From positions 23,976 to 87,975 of the forward strand of contig DATHBT010000004.1 of NCBI GenBank assembly GCA_035295985.1: a DNA stretch of 64,000 nucleotides, in the 5' to 3' direction. This stretch comes from JAIVGV01 sp035295985. GTDB taxonomy: Bacteria > Acidobacteriota > Blastocatellia > Pyrinomonadales > Pyrinomonadaceae. The position numbers and the translations under genes were made by a program. Each line of letters starts with the position of its first letter. Position 1 is the first letter of the stretch. Below the pieces are notes generated by a model. The model did not search any database and was not told where the DNA came from. It saw only the letters and a list, made by a program, of their open reading frames with translations. Positions 16,682 through 26,886 of the stretch are shown piece by piece.

Positions 16682-16765
16682 GATTGCGGAATGCGGATTT
16701 CGGATTGCGGATTAGAAGACGGCCTGTCTTTACAATCCGCAATCCGAAATCCGCATTCCGCAATT
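16682..16765. repeat. Intergenic inverted repeat IR3, 32-bp nearly perfect arms
   Basis: The left arm 16682-16713 and right arm 16734-16765 match as reverse complements at 31 of 32 positions, with a 20-base loop. The core words are TTGCGGA and TTTCGGA. The right arm runs into the rfbB stop codon at 16765-16767, and the element fills the rfbB-rfbD spacer. No T-run follows, so it is more likely an extragenic repeat or mRNA-stabilising hairpin than a terminator. Confidence 0.9.
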
Positions 16766-17778
16766 CAGAGTGTTCTATACTGCCGCGCGTAGAACTCGCG
16801 GTACACGCCGCTGCGCGCGCGCGCGATCCATTCGGGGTTGGCAGCATACCAGTCGATGGTCTTGCGCAGGCCCGTCTCCCAGGTCTCGCGCGGTTGCCAG
16901 CCGAGCTCTCGCTCGACTGTCGAGGCGTCGATGGCGTAGCGGCGGTCGTGGCCGGGTCGATCTTTGACGAACTTGATCAGGGAGCGGGGCTTCGCGAGCG
17001 CGTCGAGTATGGACTCGACGACTTCGAGGTTGCGGCGCGGGTTGCGCGCGCCGATGTTGTAGGCCGCGCCCGCGCGCCCGCGCTCCGCGGCGGCGAGCAC
17101 GGCGCGGCAGTGATCCTCAACGTAAATCCAGTCGCGCACGTTCCGGCCGTCGCCGTACACGGGGACGGCTTCGCCGCCGAGCGCGTTCGAGATGATGAGC
17201 GGGATCAGCTTTTCGGGGAACTGGCGCGGGCCGTAGTTGTTGCCGCAGCGGGTGGTGACCGCGTCCAGCCCGTGCGTGTGGTGCGCGGCGCGCACGAGGT
17301 GCTCGGCCGCGGCCTTAGAGGCGGCGTAAGGCGAGTTCGGCTCGAAGGGCGAGTCGTCCGTGAAGACGGCCGCGTCGTCCTCCGGCAGGCTGCCCATCAC
17401 CTCGTCGGTCGAGACCTGCACGAAGCGGCCGACCCTTCGCTCGCGCGCGGCGTCGAGCAGCACCTGCGTGCCGAGGACGTTGGTGCGCAGGAACTCGTCG
17501 GCCGACTCGATGCTGCGATCGACGTGCGACTCGGCGGCGAAGTTGAAGAGGAAGCCCGTGCCCTCTTCGAGCGCGCCGAGGACGGCCCGCGCGTCGCAGA
17601 TGTCGCCGCGCAGGAAGCGGTGGCGCGCGGGGTCTAGCCCCGCGAGGTTGTCGAGGTTGCCGGCGTAGGTGAGGGCGTCGAAGTTCGTGACGTGCGCGTC
17701 GGGGAATTCGTCGAGGAGGAGCCTGACGAAGGCCGAGCCGATGAAGCCCGCGCCGCCGGTGACGAAGAATTTTCTCAT
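16765..17778 (-). CDS. rfbB: dTDP-glucose 4,6-dehydratase
   Basis: 337 residues, a full-length extended SDR. It shows TGGAGFIGSAF at the N-terminus, the STDEVMGSL strand, YAASK (YxxxK), RCGNNYGP, and the C-terminal GHDRRYAIDAS segment typical of RmlB. It converts dTDP-glucose to dTDP-4-keto-6-deoxyglucose with an internal NAD+ cycle, the second step to dTDP-L-rhamnose. It is the first gene of the rfbB-rfbD transcript and starts about 13 bases downstream of a strong predicted promoter, divergent from kdsD. Confidence 0.95.
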   Translation of the reverse strand: MRKFFVTGGAGFIGSAFVRLLLDEFPDAHVTNFDALTYAGNLDNLAGLDPARHRFLRGDICDARAVLGALEEGTGFLFNFAAESHVDRSIESADEFLRTNVLGTQVLLDAARERRVGRFVQVSTDEVMGSLPEDDAAVFTDDSPFEPNSPYAASKAAAEHLVRAAHHTHGLDAVTTRCGNNYGPRQFPEKLIPLIISNALGGEAVPVYGDGRNVRDWIYVEDHCRAVLAAAERGRAGAAYNIGARNPRRNLEVVESILDALAKPRSLIKFVKDRPGHDRRYAIDASTVERELGWQPRETWETGLRKTIDWYAANPEWIARARSGVYREFYARQYRTL

Positions 17779-17798
17779 GGTTCAGGTTTGAGCGGGCG

Positions 17799-17828
17799 AG
17801 TATAGGTGCGGCCAGGAAGGGGAGTCAA
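17799..17828 (-). promoter_or_regulatory. Predicted sigma-70 promoter for rfbB-rfbD
   Basis: On the minus strand, TTGACT (17828-17823), 18 bases, then TATACT (17804-17799), each 5/6 to consensus. The leader to the rfbB ATG would be only about 12-15 nt. It lies in the divergent spacer shared with kdsD. Confidence 0.6.
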
Positions 17829-17856
17829 GAATCTGTAAGTGGCGCGCCGGGGCGGC

Positions 17857-17885
17857 TTGCGCGCGCCGCGCCGAGTTCGTATCCT
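17857..17885 (+). promoter_or_regulatory. Weak candidate promoter for kdsD-kdsA
   Basis: TTGCGC (17857-17862), 17 bases, then TATCCT (17880-17885), 3/6 and 4/6 matches. The implied start site is just before the GGAG ribosome site of kdsD. It was chosen mainly for position, facing away from the rfbB promoter. Confidence 0.3.
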
Positions 17886-17906
17886 CAGGCGGTCTTGGAG
17901 AGACGG

Positions 17907-19770
<1,864 letters not shown>

Positions 19771-20193
19771 CGCCCCGGCCGGCGCTCCCCACAGCCCCGC
19801 GCGGACGCCCGGCCCGCAGAAGCACGTCCCGCGCCTCCCGCGCGCACAATCCGCCCGCCAGCGCGCCGTCGTAATTACGCTGCCAGCCACGCTTTACCCT
19901 CGCGCCCCGGGCGGCACGCGCCGCCGCTGGCGAACGTGACGCGAATGATGTCTCCGGTTTCTGGTTGACAGGCGGCACGAATTGGAGTACAACATCGCGC
20001 GCATTCGCAGGAACCCCCCGGGTTGACGCGCCGTCCATCAGTTCAGCCAAGGGTATTCCCCGCTCGCCCGATTCAAGGAATCGGTTGGCCGCACCAGCAG
20101 CATCCCCTGCTCGCCACAATACTTCAGGCGGTGCCCCCGCTTGCCCTGAAACCCACAATGTCCTGACTCGCCGAACCTCTAAGGAGATTAGAA
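19771..20193. other. Long non-coding leader region before the beta-helix gene
   Basis: 423 bases with no supported gene. It contains the end of the kds operon, a strong promoter candidate at 19965-19993 and then about 195 bases of leader to the ATG at 20194. No clear terminator hairpin was seen right after kdsA. The leader may carry a regulatory structure, but none could be identified by eye. Confidence 0.55.
19965..19993 (+). promoter_or_regulatory. Predicted sigma-70 promoter for the beta-helix gene
   Basis: A perfect TTGACA (19965-19970), 17 bases, then TACAAC (19988-19993), 4/6. It faces the beta-helix gene and would give a leader of about 190 nt. Confidence 0.6.
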
Positions 20194-21147
20194 ATGACTA
20201 AGCTTCGCTTCACTATGCAGACCCTCGCCCTCGCCGCGTTCATGCTGGCGCTCACCTCCATCGCCCAGGCTCAGGCTACACGCACGTGGGTGTCGGGCGT
20301 CGGCGACGACGTCAACCCCTGCAGCCGCACCGCCCCCTGCAAGACCTTCGCCGGCGCCATTTCGAAGACCGCCGCCGGCGGCGAGATCGACGCCCTCGAC
20401 CCGGGTGGGTTCGGCACCGTCACCATCACGAAGAACATGACCATCGACGGCGGGAAGGGCTCGGGCTGGGCTTCGATCCTAGCCAGCGGCACGACGGGTG
20501 TCGTCGTCAACGACAGCGCGACAGGCTCGCCCAACACGATCACCGTCACGCTGCGCAACATCTCGATCAACGGCGCGGGGACCACCCTCGGCGTACACGG
20601 TATCAATTTTGTCTCCGGCAGGAGGCTCAACGTCGAGAACTGCAACATCTTCAACTTTGCGACTACGGGCATCAACGTCAACCAGACCGGCGCCACCAAC
20701 AACACCGGCACCCTCATCAGCGTGACCAACACGCACATCTACAACACCAACCGCGGCATCGACCTGCTGAACTCGATACAGTTCGTGACGGCCGTCGTGA
20801 ATAACTCCACCATCGCGAACCAGGTGGACGGCGTGCGGCTTCGGACGAACGGGCACGCCACGGTGAACAACTCCTCCATCACCTTCTGCTCCGGCTCCGG
20901 CGTCAACATGTTTGGGGCGGCGGGGACCGGGGCCGGCACCACGGCCAACATCATCAACACCGTCGTCAGCCACAACACGACGGGCCTGACCAACAACCAA
21001 GCAACCACCCGCGTCGGGGGCTCGACCTTCATCGAGAACGGGACGCCCATCTCGATGACCGTCAACAACGCTGTCAAGACCTTCGGCACCAACAACATCG
21101 AGGGCACGATCACCGGCGGCTCGATGCAGCTGACGCCCACGCAGTAG
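20194..21147 (+). CDS. Secreted right-handed beta-helix repeat protein
   Basis: 317 residues. A Sec signal peptide (LALAAFMLALTSIAQA, cleaved near residue 26) is followed by WVSGVGDDVNPCSRTAPCKT, a conserved start in a family of secreted bacterial beta-helix proteins. Asn/Gly-rich repeats of about 20-25 residues then follow (ITVTLRNISINGAG, VENCNIFNF, VNNSTIAN and so on), the pattern of a parallel beta-helix. The function is unknown; relatives are surface or matrix proteins, sometimes glycan-binding. AAGGAG lies 8 bases before the ATG. The gene has its own strong promoter and is followed by a 17-bp hairpin, so it is a separate unit placed between kdsA and the polysaccharide locus. Confidence 0.8.
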   Translation: MTKLRFTMQTLALAAFMLALTSIAQAQATRTWVSGVGDDVNPCSRTAPCKTFAGAISKTAAGGEIDALDPGGFGTVTITKNMTIDGGKGSGWASILASGTTGVVVNDSATGSPNTITVTLRNISINGAGTTLGVHGINFVSGRRLNVENCNIFNFATTGINVNQTGATNNTGTLISVTNTHIYNTNRGIDLLNSIQFVTAVVNNSTIANQVDGVRLRTNGHATVNNSSITFCSGSGVNMFGAAGTGAGTTANIINTVVSHNTTGLTNNQATTRVGGSTFIENGTPISMTVNNAVKTFGTNNIEGTITGGSMQLTPTQ

Positions 21148-21166
21148 AACGCGTCGCGTGGCTCCG

Positions 21167-21207
21167 CCCGCCTGCCCAACCCCTGCTCTGGGGGTTGGGC
21201 AGGCGGG
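21167..21207 (+). terminator. 17-bp hairpin after the beta-helix gene
   Basis: 21167-21183 pairs perfectly with 21191-21207 around a 7-base loop, 19 bases after the stop codon. There is no uridine tract after it, so it may act as a factor-dependent terminator or 3' stabiliser rather than a classic intrinsic one. Confidence 0.6.
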
Positions 21208-21330
21208 AGCGTTGCTCGCAACCTGTGGCGGGACCCGACGCGGGCTCCGGCATTAAGCCCGTCCGCGCCTTTGATTCCGCTATCCCCTACCTCGGGCAAC
21301 TCAGCACAGGATTAATTCGGAGGACTAGCT

Positions 21331-24312
21331 ATGCGTCGCGCCAGCCACTATCAGATTGATAACCCCCGCCCCGACAAGTCAAAATCATCGTCCGCGCGAA
21401 CGGGCGCGGCCCGCGCGCCCTCGGCCCGCAGGGGCCGCGCCCCACTCCTCGCGCTCTTAGCTGTAGTCATCGCGGCCTCGCAGGCCGCCGTTTCCTTTGC
21501 CTGGTCGGGCGGCGGGCGCGCAACTGCGCTCGCCGCCGCGCCCTCTGCCGCCCCCGCCGCCGAGCGTGACTTCGCCGCCGGCTTCTTTTCGGCCGCGCTT
21601 GTCCAACTCGCGTCCGAGTCCGTCGAGACCTACGCCGGCGACTGCACGACGCCTAAGGATGACTTCACCTTGGGCGACACGGTGTGCGTGAAGGCCAGCG
21701 TCCCCTTCTCCTTCATGCTGGGGCGGCGCAACATCAATATAATCGGGCCGGCGAACGTCGTGAGGGCCTCGATAGGCGTGTCGGACCAGTCCCTGTCCCA
21801 GACTCTCACATTTACCATCCCGGCGACGGCCCAGACCATGATCGGAGATGAGTCGTTCGACAACAACGGCACCTGGCGCGCAGACCTCTCGACGGTGACC
21901 GGCTCGCGCCGCGCCTCCGTCTTCTTCGACGTCTCCGGGTCGACCGCGGCGGCCGACCTGCAGGCCATCCTGGGTATCGACGGCGCTGGCACGGTCCAGT
22001 CGGGCGGCCCGCTGGCGGTGTCGGTTTACGTCTTTAACGTGGGGCCCTCCGCGGCGGAGAACGTCGTGGTCACCCCGCCCAGCCACACGGGCCTCTCGCT
22101 CCAGAACTTCGCGCCCGCGAGCGGCTCCGACTGCGGCGGCCCATGCACTATCGCAAGCCTCGGGCGGCGCAGCTTCGCCAAGTTCGTGGCGACCTACAAC
22201 GTGACGGCGGCGGAGGGCTCGAAGATCGTCGCCAGGGCTTCGGTGACGAGCGACACGCTCGATCCGCGGCCGACCTTCGACTACAGGGTGGACGACGAGA
22301 ACCCGGCACCGCCCCCCAACACCAACGTCCATTCAATCACCCTGGCCGTTACGACCGGCGTCGACCCGACCCCGTCCTGCACGCTCGCCTGCCCGGCGGA
22401 CATCGTGACGACCGCGAACACGACCGAGAACGGCCAGCCGGGTGCATTCGTGAAATACTCCGCCGCGTCGGGTTCCGGCGACTGCGGGGCGGTGTCGAGT
22501 AACCCGGCCCTCGACGAGCTAACGGGCACAAAATTCTTCCCGGTCGGCACGCACACCGTCACGTCCACCTCGGAGACGGGGGGCGGTAGTTGCAGCTTCG
22601 CCGTCAAAGTCCTCGACACGCCCGCGCCGACCATCTCCTGCCCGGCGGACCAGTTCGCCACCACGCCCGCGGGCTCCGACGAGGCGAACGTGGCCGTCGG
22701 CACGCCGACTTTCACCGCTTCGGGCGGCGGGACCGTTGTGGGCGAGCGTAGCGACAGCACGGTGGCTGAGCCGAAGGCGCTGACCGACCCGTATCCCGTG
22801 GGCATCACGGGCATCCTCTGGACGGTCACCGACGGCGACGGACGCACGGCAATATGCCGGCAGAGAGTCACCGTCGGAGCCGGTTCATGCGCCGGCGACA
22901 CCGAGCCCCCGACCGTCACGGCCCCGCCCGACGTCACGATAGGCACGGGCACCGTCAACACTGGCTGCGCCGTGAATCTCGACGACGAGCTGGGGCAGGC
23001 CGAGGCAAGCGACAACTGCTCGGTGACCGTCACAGTCTCGGGCGCGCCCGCGGGCAACAACTTCGCCCCCGGCACCTACACGCTGACCTATACGGCCACC
23101 GACGGGGCGGGCCTGACCGCCACGGACACGCAGGTCGTCAAGGTGGTTGACGACACGGTGCCCATCATCGCGGCGCCCGACGACGCCACTTACGCCTGCC
23201 TGAGCGAGGTGCCCGCGGCCAGCCCGTCGCAGGCGCGCGGCCCCGTGATCGGCTCGGACGGCCAGTTCGTGGTTGACGCCAGCGGCGCCCTCGTCTTCAG
23301 CGGCGCGCCGTTCGATAACTGCGGCGTGCCGACGGTGACGGTGACGGAGAGCAACAACGGCGGCGCGGGCTCGGCCGCCAACCCGCTCGTAATCACGCGC
23401 ACCTTCAAGGCCGCTGACGCCGCCGGCAATTCCGCCACGGCCGTGCAGACCATTACGGTCGCCGACGGCTCGCCGCCCGTCATCGAGGCCCCGGCGGACG
23501 CGAGCTACCAGTGTCTGGCCGAGGTGCCGGCGGCCAGTCCGTCGCAGGCGACCGCCTCCGACAACTGCTCCGTGACCGTCGCGGTCGCGGAGAGCAACAA
23601 CGGCGGGGCGGGCTCGGCCGCCAGCCCGCTCGTCGTCACGCGCGTCTTCACGGCGACCGACGGCGCGGGCAACCAGACGAGCGACACGCAGACGATCACG
23701 GTCATTGACAACACGCCGCCGGCGCTGAGCGTCCCGGCCGACGTCACGGTCTACCTGCCGCTCAACACGCCGGACGTTTCGATGAACGTCACCTACCCGG
23801 CTGCCACGGCGTCAGACAACTGCGCCGGCGCGGTGACAATCGCCTACAGCAAGCAGTCGGGGACGGTCTTCGGCGTCGGCACCACGGTGGTGACGGTGAC
23901 TGCCACCGACGCTGTCGGCAACCAGACGGTGAAGACCTTCAACGTGAACGTGTTGTACAACTTCACCGGCTTCTTCTCACCCGTCGAGAACGGCCCCGCC
24001 TTCAACCTGGTGAAGGCCGGGCAGTCCGTGCCGCTGAAGTTCAGCCTAAGTGGCAACAAGGGACTGGACATCCGCCCGGCGGGCTCGCCGACGGTAATCC
24101 AGATTAGCTGCAACGACGGAGCCCCGCTGAACGACGTGAGCGAGATTTACACGGTCACGGCCGGCAGCAGCGGGCTCACTTACGACTCGCTCACCGACCA
24201 GTACAAGTACGTCTGGAAGACCGAGAGCGGGTGGGCCGCGGGCACCTGCCGCCAGTTCGTGCTCAGGCTGAACGACGGCACCGCGCATAGTGCCTACTTC
24301 AAATTCAAGTAG
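21331..24312 (+). CDS. Large secreted HYR-domain protein with C-terminal PxKF domain
   Basis: 993 residues. A hydrophobic segment near 38-58 (APLLALLAVVIAASQAAVSFA) after a basic tail acts as signal or anchor. Residues about 90-330 carry a DUF11-like beta-sandwich region. From about 340 to 870 come several immunoglobulin-like HYR units (CPADIVTTA, PPTVTAPPDVT, PPALSVPADVTVYLPLNTPD), two with the shared words EVPAASPSQA and ESNNGGAGSA. The last 120 residues (YNFTGFFSPVENG, VPLKFSLSG) match the PxKF domain. HYR arrays act in adhesion at the cell surface, and the C-terminus may be an anchoring or sorting domain. A GGAGGA site precedes the ATG. It has no obvious partner and is followed by a strong hairpin. 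Confidence 0.8.
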   Translation: MRRASHYQIDNPRPDKSKSSSARTGAARAPSARRGRAPLLALLAVVIAASQAAVSFAWSGGGRATALAAAPSAAPAAERDFAAGFFSAALVQLASESVETYAGDCTTPKDDFTLGDTVCVKASVPFSFMLGRRNINIIGPANVVRASIGVSDQSLSQTLTFTIPATAQTMIGDESFDNNGTWRADLSTVTGSRRASVFFDVSGSTAAADLQAILGIDGAGTVQSGGPLAVSVYVFNVGPSAAENVVVTPPSHTGLSLQNFAPASGSDCGGPCTIASLGRRSFAKFVATYNVTAAEGSKIVARASVTSDTLDPRPTFDYRVDDENPAPPPNTNVHSITLAVTTGVDPTPSCTLACPADIVTTANTTENGQPGAFVKYSAASGSGDCGAVSSNPALDELTGTKFFPVGTHTVTSTSETGGGSCSFAVKVLDTPAPTISCPADQFATTPAGSDEANVAVGTPTFTASGGGTVVGERSDSTVAEPKALTDPYPVGITGILWTVTDGDGRTAICRQRVTVGAGSCAGDTEPPTVTAPPDVTIGTGTVNTGCAVNLDDELGQAEASDNCSVTVTVSGAPAGNNFAPGTYTLTYTATDGAGLTATDTQVVKVVDDTVPIIAAPDDATYACLSEVPAASPSQARGPVIGSDGQFVVDASGALVFSGAPFDNCGVPTVTVTESNNGGAGSAANPLVITRTFKAADAAGNSATAVQTITVADGSPPVIEAPADASYQCLAEVPAASPSQATASDNCSVTVAVAESNNGGAGSAASPLVVTRVFTATDGAGNQTSDTQTITVIDNTPPALSVPADVTVYLPLNTPDVSMNVTYPAATASDNCAGAVTIAYSKQSGTVFGVGTTVVTVTATDAVGNQTVKTFNVNVLYNFTGFFSPVENGPAFNLVKAGQSVPLKFSLSGNKGLDIRPAGSPTVIQISCNDGAPLNDVSEIYTVTAGSSGLTYDSLTDQYKYVWKTESGWAAGTCRQFVLRLNDGTAHSAYFKFK

Positions 24313-24377
24313 GCCGAGGCCGCCGGCCCGGACGCAAGACCCGGGCCGGCACGCTTAAACTGAAACTTTCAACCACA

Positions 24378-24423
24378 GGAAGCCCCGCCGCCCCCTCGAA
24401 ATTAAGGAGGCGGCGGGGCTTCC
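24378..24423 (+). terminator. 15-bp hairpin after the HYR gene
   Basis: 24378-24392 pairs with 24409-24423 around a 16-base loop. The stem is almost all G/C. There is no clear T-run afterwards, so the terminator function is probable from position only. Confidence 0.55.
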
Positions 24424-24477
24424 GTGCTCCTGCCCGCAGGCTTTATTCACCCGCGATTCCGTCCGGGGTGGCGTCAC

Positions 24478-24506
24478 TTGACGAACATGTCCGCCCTATT
24501 TAGACT
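24478..24506 (+). promoter_or_regulatory. Predicted promoter of the ABC export/polysaccharide operon
   Basis: TTGACG (24478-24483), 17 bases, then TAGACT (24501-24506), 5/6 and 4/6 matches. It lies about 110 bases before the Wzm start, right after the hairpin ending the HYR unit. It may drive a very long transcript, since most following genes overlap. Confidence 0.5.
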
Positions 24507-24615
24507 GGCTAACTCCTCTCAGACACCAATCAACACAGTGCCGCTTTATGTCTGATGAGGGTAAGGTCGTGTGGGCCACTGCTACGCCAGGAGGCTGCCG
24601 ATCCGGAAGATTTTA

Positions 24616-25554
24616 ATGGTCATGACCAGCAGCAACGACACGGGCGCGGTGTCCCCCGTACCTCCCGCGACCGGCATCCCCAGGCGGGTAGAACCGGCCG
24701 GGGCGGCGGCGACGCTGGGCCAACACCGCCTGCCTGACGAGCCCCTGGTCACGATCCAGCACGGCAGCTCTTGGGGGGGGCTCGACCTCCGCGAGCTTTG
24801 GGAGTACCGCGAGCTGCTCTACTTCCTCGTCTGGCGAGACGTGAAGGTGCGCTACAAGCAGGCGGCGCTCGGCCTCGCCTGGGTTGTTATGCAGCCGCTG
24901 CTGATGACGCTCGTCTTCACGGTCTTCCTGGGGTATCTCGCCCGCGTGCCCTCGGACGGCATGCCCTACCTGCTCTTCGTCTACGTCGGCCTACTGCCGT
25001 GGGGCTTCTTCTCGTCCGCCGTCCTGAACAGCAGCGGGAGCTTGGTGGGCAACGCCCACCTCATCACCAAGGTCTATTTCCCGCGCGGCGTCATCCCGGC
25101 GGCGGCCGTGGGCGCCAGGCTCGTCGACCTGGCCGTGGCGTCGGTCATCCTGGCCGGGCTGATGGCCTACTACCGGGTCGTGCCTACGGCCGCCATCCTG
25201 GCGGTGCCGCCGCTGGTCGCCCTGACGACGCTGCTGGCGCTGGCGTGCGGCATGCTCACCTCGTCACTGAACGTCAAGTACAGGGACGTAGGCGTGGCGA
25301 TGCCCGTCCTGATGCAGCTCGGGATGTACCTCTCGCCGGTGCTCTACCCGCTGAGTCTCGTGCCGGAGGACTGGCGCTGGGTCTACGCGCTCAACCCGAT
25401 GGTCGGGATAGTCAGTGGCTTCCGCGCGGCGGTCCTCGGCCACGAATTCGACTGGTACGCCCTCGGTGTCTCGGCCGCCCTCACGCTGGCGCTGCTCGTC
25501 TGCGCGTCATACCTCTTCCGGCGGGTCGAGCGGGAGTTCGCCGACATCATCTAA
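24616..25554 (+). CDS. wzm: ABC-2 polysaccharide exporter permease (Wzm family)
   Basis: 312 residues from the ATG at 24616 (an upstream GTG at 24571 gives 327). After a hydrophilic N-terminus, the LWEYRELLYFLVWRDVKVRYKQ segment is the family's amphipathic interface helix. Six membrane segments follow between about 80 and 300, ending FRRVEREFADII. Wzm subunits pair with Wzt to export finished lipid-linked O-antigen or teichoic-type chains across the inner membrane. The wzt gene starts 10 bases downstream. This marks the locus as ABC-dependent rather than Wzx/Wzy-dependent. Confidence 0.93.
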   Translation: MVMTSSNDTGAVSPVPPATGIPRRVEPAGAAATLGQHRLPDEPLVTIQHGSSWGGLDLRELWEYRELLYFLVWRDVKVRYKQAALGLAWVVMQPLLMTLVFTVFLGYLARVPSDGMPYLLFVYVGLLPWGFFSSAVLNSSGSLVGNAHLITKVYFPRGVIPAAAVGARLVDLAVASVILAGLMAYYRVVPTAAILAVPPLVALTTLLALACGMLTSSLNVKYRDVGVAMPVLMQLGMYLSPVLYPLSLVPEDWRWVYALNPMVGIVSGFRAAVLGHEFDWYALGVSAALTLALLVCASYLFRRVEREFADII

Positions 25555-25563
25555 CAAGCTCCC

Positions 25564-26886
25564 ATGAAGCCGATTGTCAGGGCCGAGGGCCTCGCAAAGA
25601 AGTACGTCATCGAGCCGGGGCGCGAGCCTTACCGGATGCTGCGCGAAACGCTGGCGAAGGCCATCAGGTCGCCGTTCAGGCGGCGCGGCGGGGCGCTGTC
25701 GGGCGCCGGGGAGGTCTGGGCGCTGGAGGACGTGGGCTTCGAGGTCAGGCCGGGTGAAGTGGTCGGCCTCATCGGGCGCAACGGCGCGGGCAAGTCGACG
25801 CTCCTCAAGGTGCTCTCGCGCATCACGGAGCCGACGCGCGGGCGCGTCGAACTCTACGGCCGCGTCGGCTCGCTGCTCGAAGTGGGCACCGGCTTCCACC
25901 CCGAGCTGACGGGGCGCGAGAACGTCTCCCTCAACGGCGCCATCCTCGGGATGCGCAAGGCCGAGATTGAGGCGAAGTTTGACGAGATCGTCGCCTTCGC
26001 GGAGGTCGAGAAGTTCATCGACACGCCCGTCAAGCGCTACTCGTCGGGGATGTACCTGCGCCTGGCCTTCGCCGTCGCCGCGCACCTCGAACCCGAGATA
26101 CTGCTGGTGGACGAGGTGCTGGCCGTCGGCGACGCGCGCTTCCAGCGCAAGTGCCTCAACAAGATGGAGGACGTGGGGCAGCAGGGGCGTACCGTGCTCT
26201 TCGTCTCGCACAACATGCCGGCCGTCACGCGCCTCTGCCCGCGCACCATCCTGCTCGACGGCGGGCGCGTCCTCGCCGACGGCCCCTCCTCCGAGGTCGT
26301 GAGCGCGTACCTCAACTCGGGGCTGGGGACGACGGCCGCGCGCGAGTGGCCGGAACCGGAGCAGGCGCCGGGGAATGGGGTCGCGCGGCTGCGGGCCGTC
26401 CGCGTGCGCGACGACGAGGGGCGCGTCACCGACGCCGTTGACATACGCCGCCCCGTCGGCATCGAGATGGAGTTCGAGGTTCTCGAAGAGGGGCACGTCC
26501 TCGTGCCCAACTACCACATCGTCAACGAGGAGGGCGTCCTCGTCTTCATCGCGGTCGAGCAGGGGACGCGCTGGCAGCGCGAGCCGCGCCCCCGCGGGGT
26601 GCACGTGAGCACGGCGTGGGTGCCGGGGAACCTGCTCGCCGAGTGCACGCTGATTGTGGGCGCCGCCGTCAGCACGCTCGACCCCGTGAGGGTGCACTTC
26701 TTCGAGCGCGACGTGGTGGCCTTCCAGGTCGTTGACAGCACCGAGGGCGACTCGGCGCGCGGCGCCTACGGCGGGTCGATGCCCGGCGTCATCAGGCCAC
26801 TGCTCAACTGGACGGCGCGCCACGCGGCGGGCCCCGCCGCGGGGGGGGAGAGTCACATGACAGCCTTACGGGGGGGGACCACATGA
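25564..26886 (+). CDS. wzt: ABC exporter ATPase Wzt with C-terminal cargo-binding domain
   Basis: 440 residues. The ATPase domain (1-250) has Walker A GRNGAGKST (71-79), signature YSSGM (159-163), Walker B ILLVDE (179-184) and the SHNM switch. Residues about 275-425 form an immunoglobulin-like Wzt C-terminal domain (VDIRRPVGIEMEFEVL). In O-antigen systems this domain recognises a modification at the non-reducing end before export. The stop overlaps the next start by ATGA (26883-26886), and that next gene is a sugar methyltransferase, an attractive candidate for making the recognised end cap. Confidence 0.93.
   Translation: MKPIVRAEGLAKKYVIEPGREPYRMLRETLAKAIRSPFRRRGGALSGAGEVWALEDVGFEVRPGEVVGLIGRNGAGKSTLLKVLSRITEPTRGRVELYGRVGSLLEVGTGFHPELTGRENVSLNGAILGMRKAEIEAKFDEIVAFAEVEKFIDTPVKRYSSGMYLRLAFAVAAHLEPEILLVDEVLAVGDARFQRKCLNKMEDVGQQGRTVLFVSHNMPAVTRLCPRTILLDGGRVLADGPSSEVVSAYLNSGLGTTAAREWPEPEQAPGNGVARLRAVRVRDDEGRVTDAVDIRRPVGIEMEFEVLEEGHVLVPNYHIVNEEGVLVFIAVEQGTRWQREPRPRGVHVSTAWVPGNLLAECTLIVGAAVSTLDPVRVHFFERDVVAFQVVDSTEGDSARGAYGGSMPGVIRPLLNWTARHAAGPAAGGESHMTALRGGTT

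Larger units (their letters stand above)
24313..24615. other. Spacer between HYR gene and Wzm, with hairpin and promoter
   Basis: 303 bases without a gene. They hold the hairpin at 24378-24423 and the promoter candidate at 24478-24506, and so appear to separate the HYR transcript from the start of the large polysaccharide locus. Confidence 0.6.

Noticed and set aside
16045..17637. 530-codon plus-strand frame over rfbD and rfbB
   Set aside because: It crosses two well-supported SDR genes and an inverted repeat and has no homology signs.
22143..24312. HYR-gene repeats as a CRISPR-like or satellite array
   Set aside because: The repeats are in frame, long and diverged, and encode immunoglobulin-like units.
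25507..26856. 449-codon open frame antisense to wzt
   Set aside because: The plus strand encodes a complete ABC ATPase; the antisense translation is Arg/His/Ala-rich without motifs.
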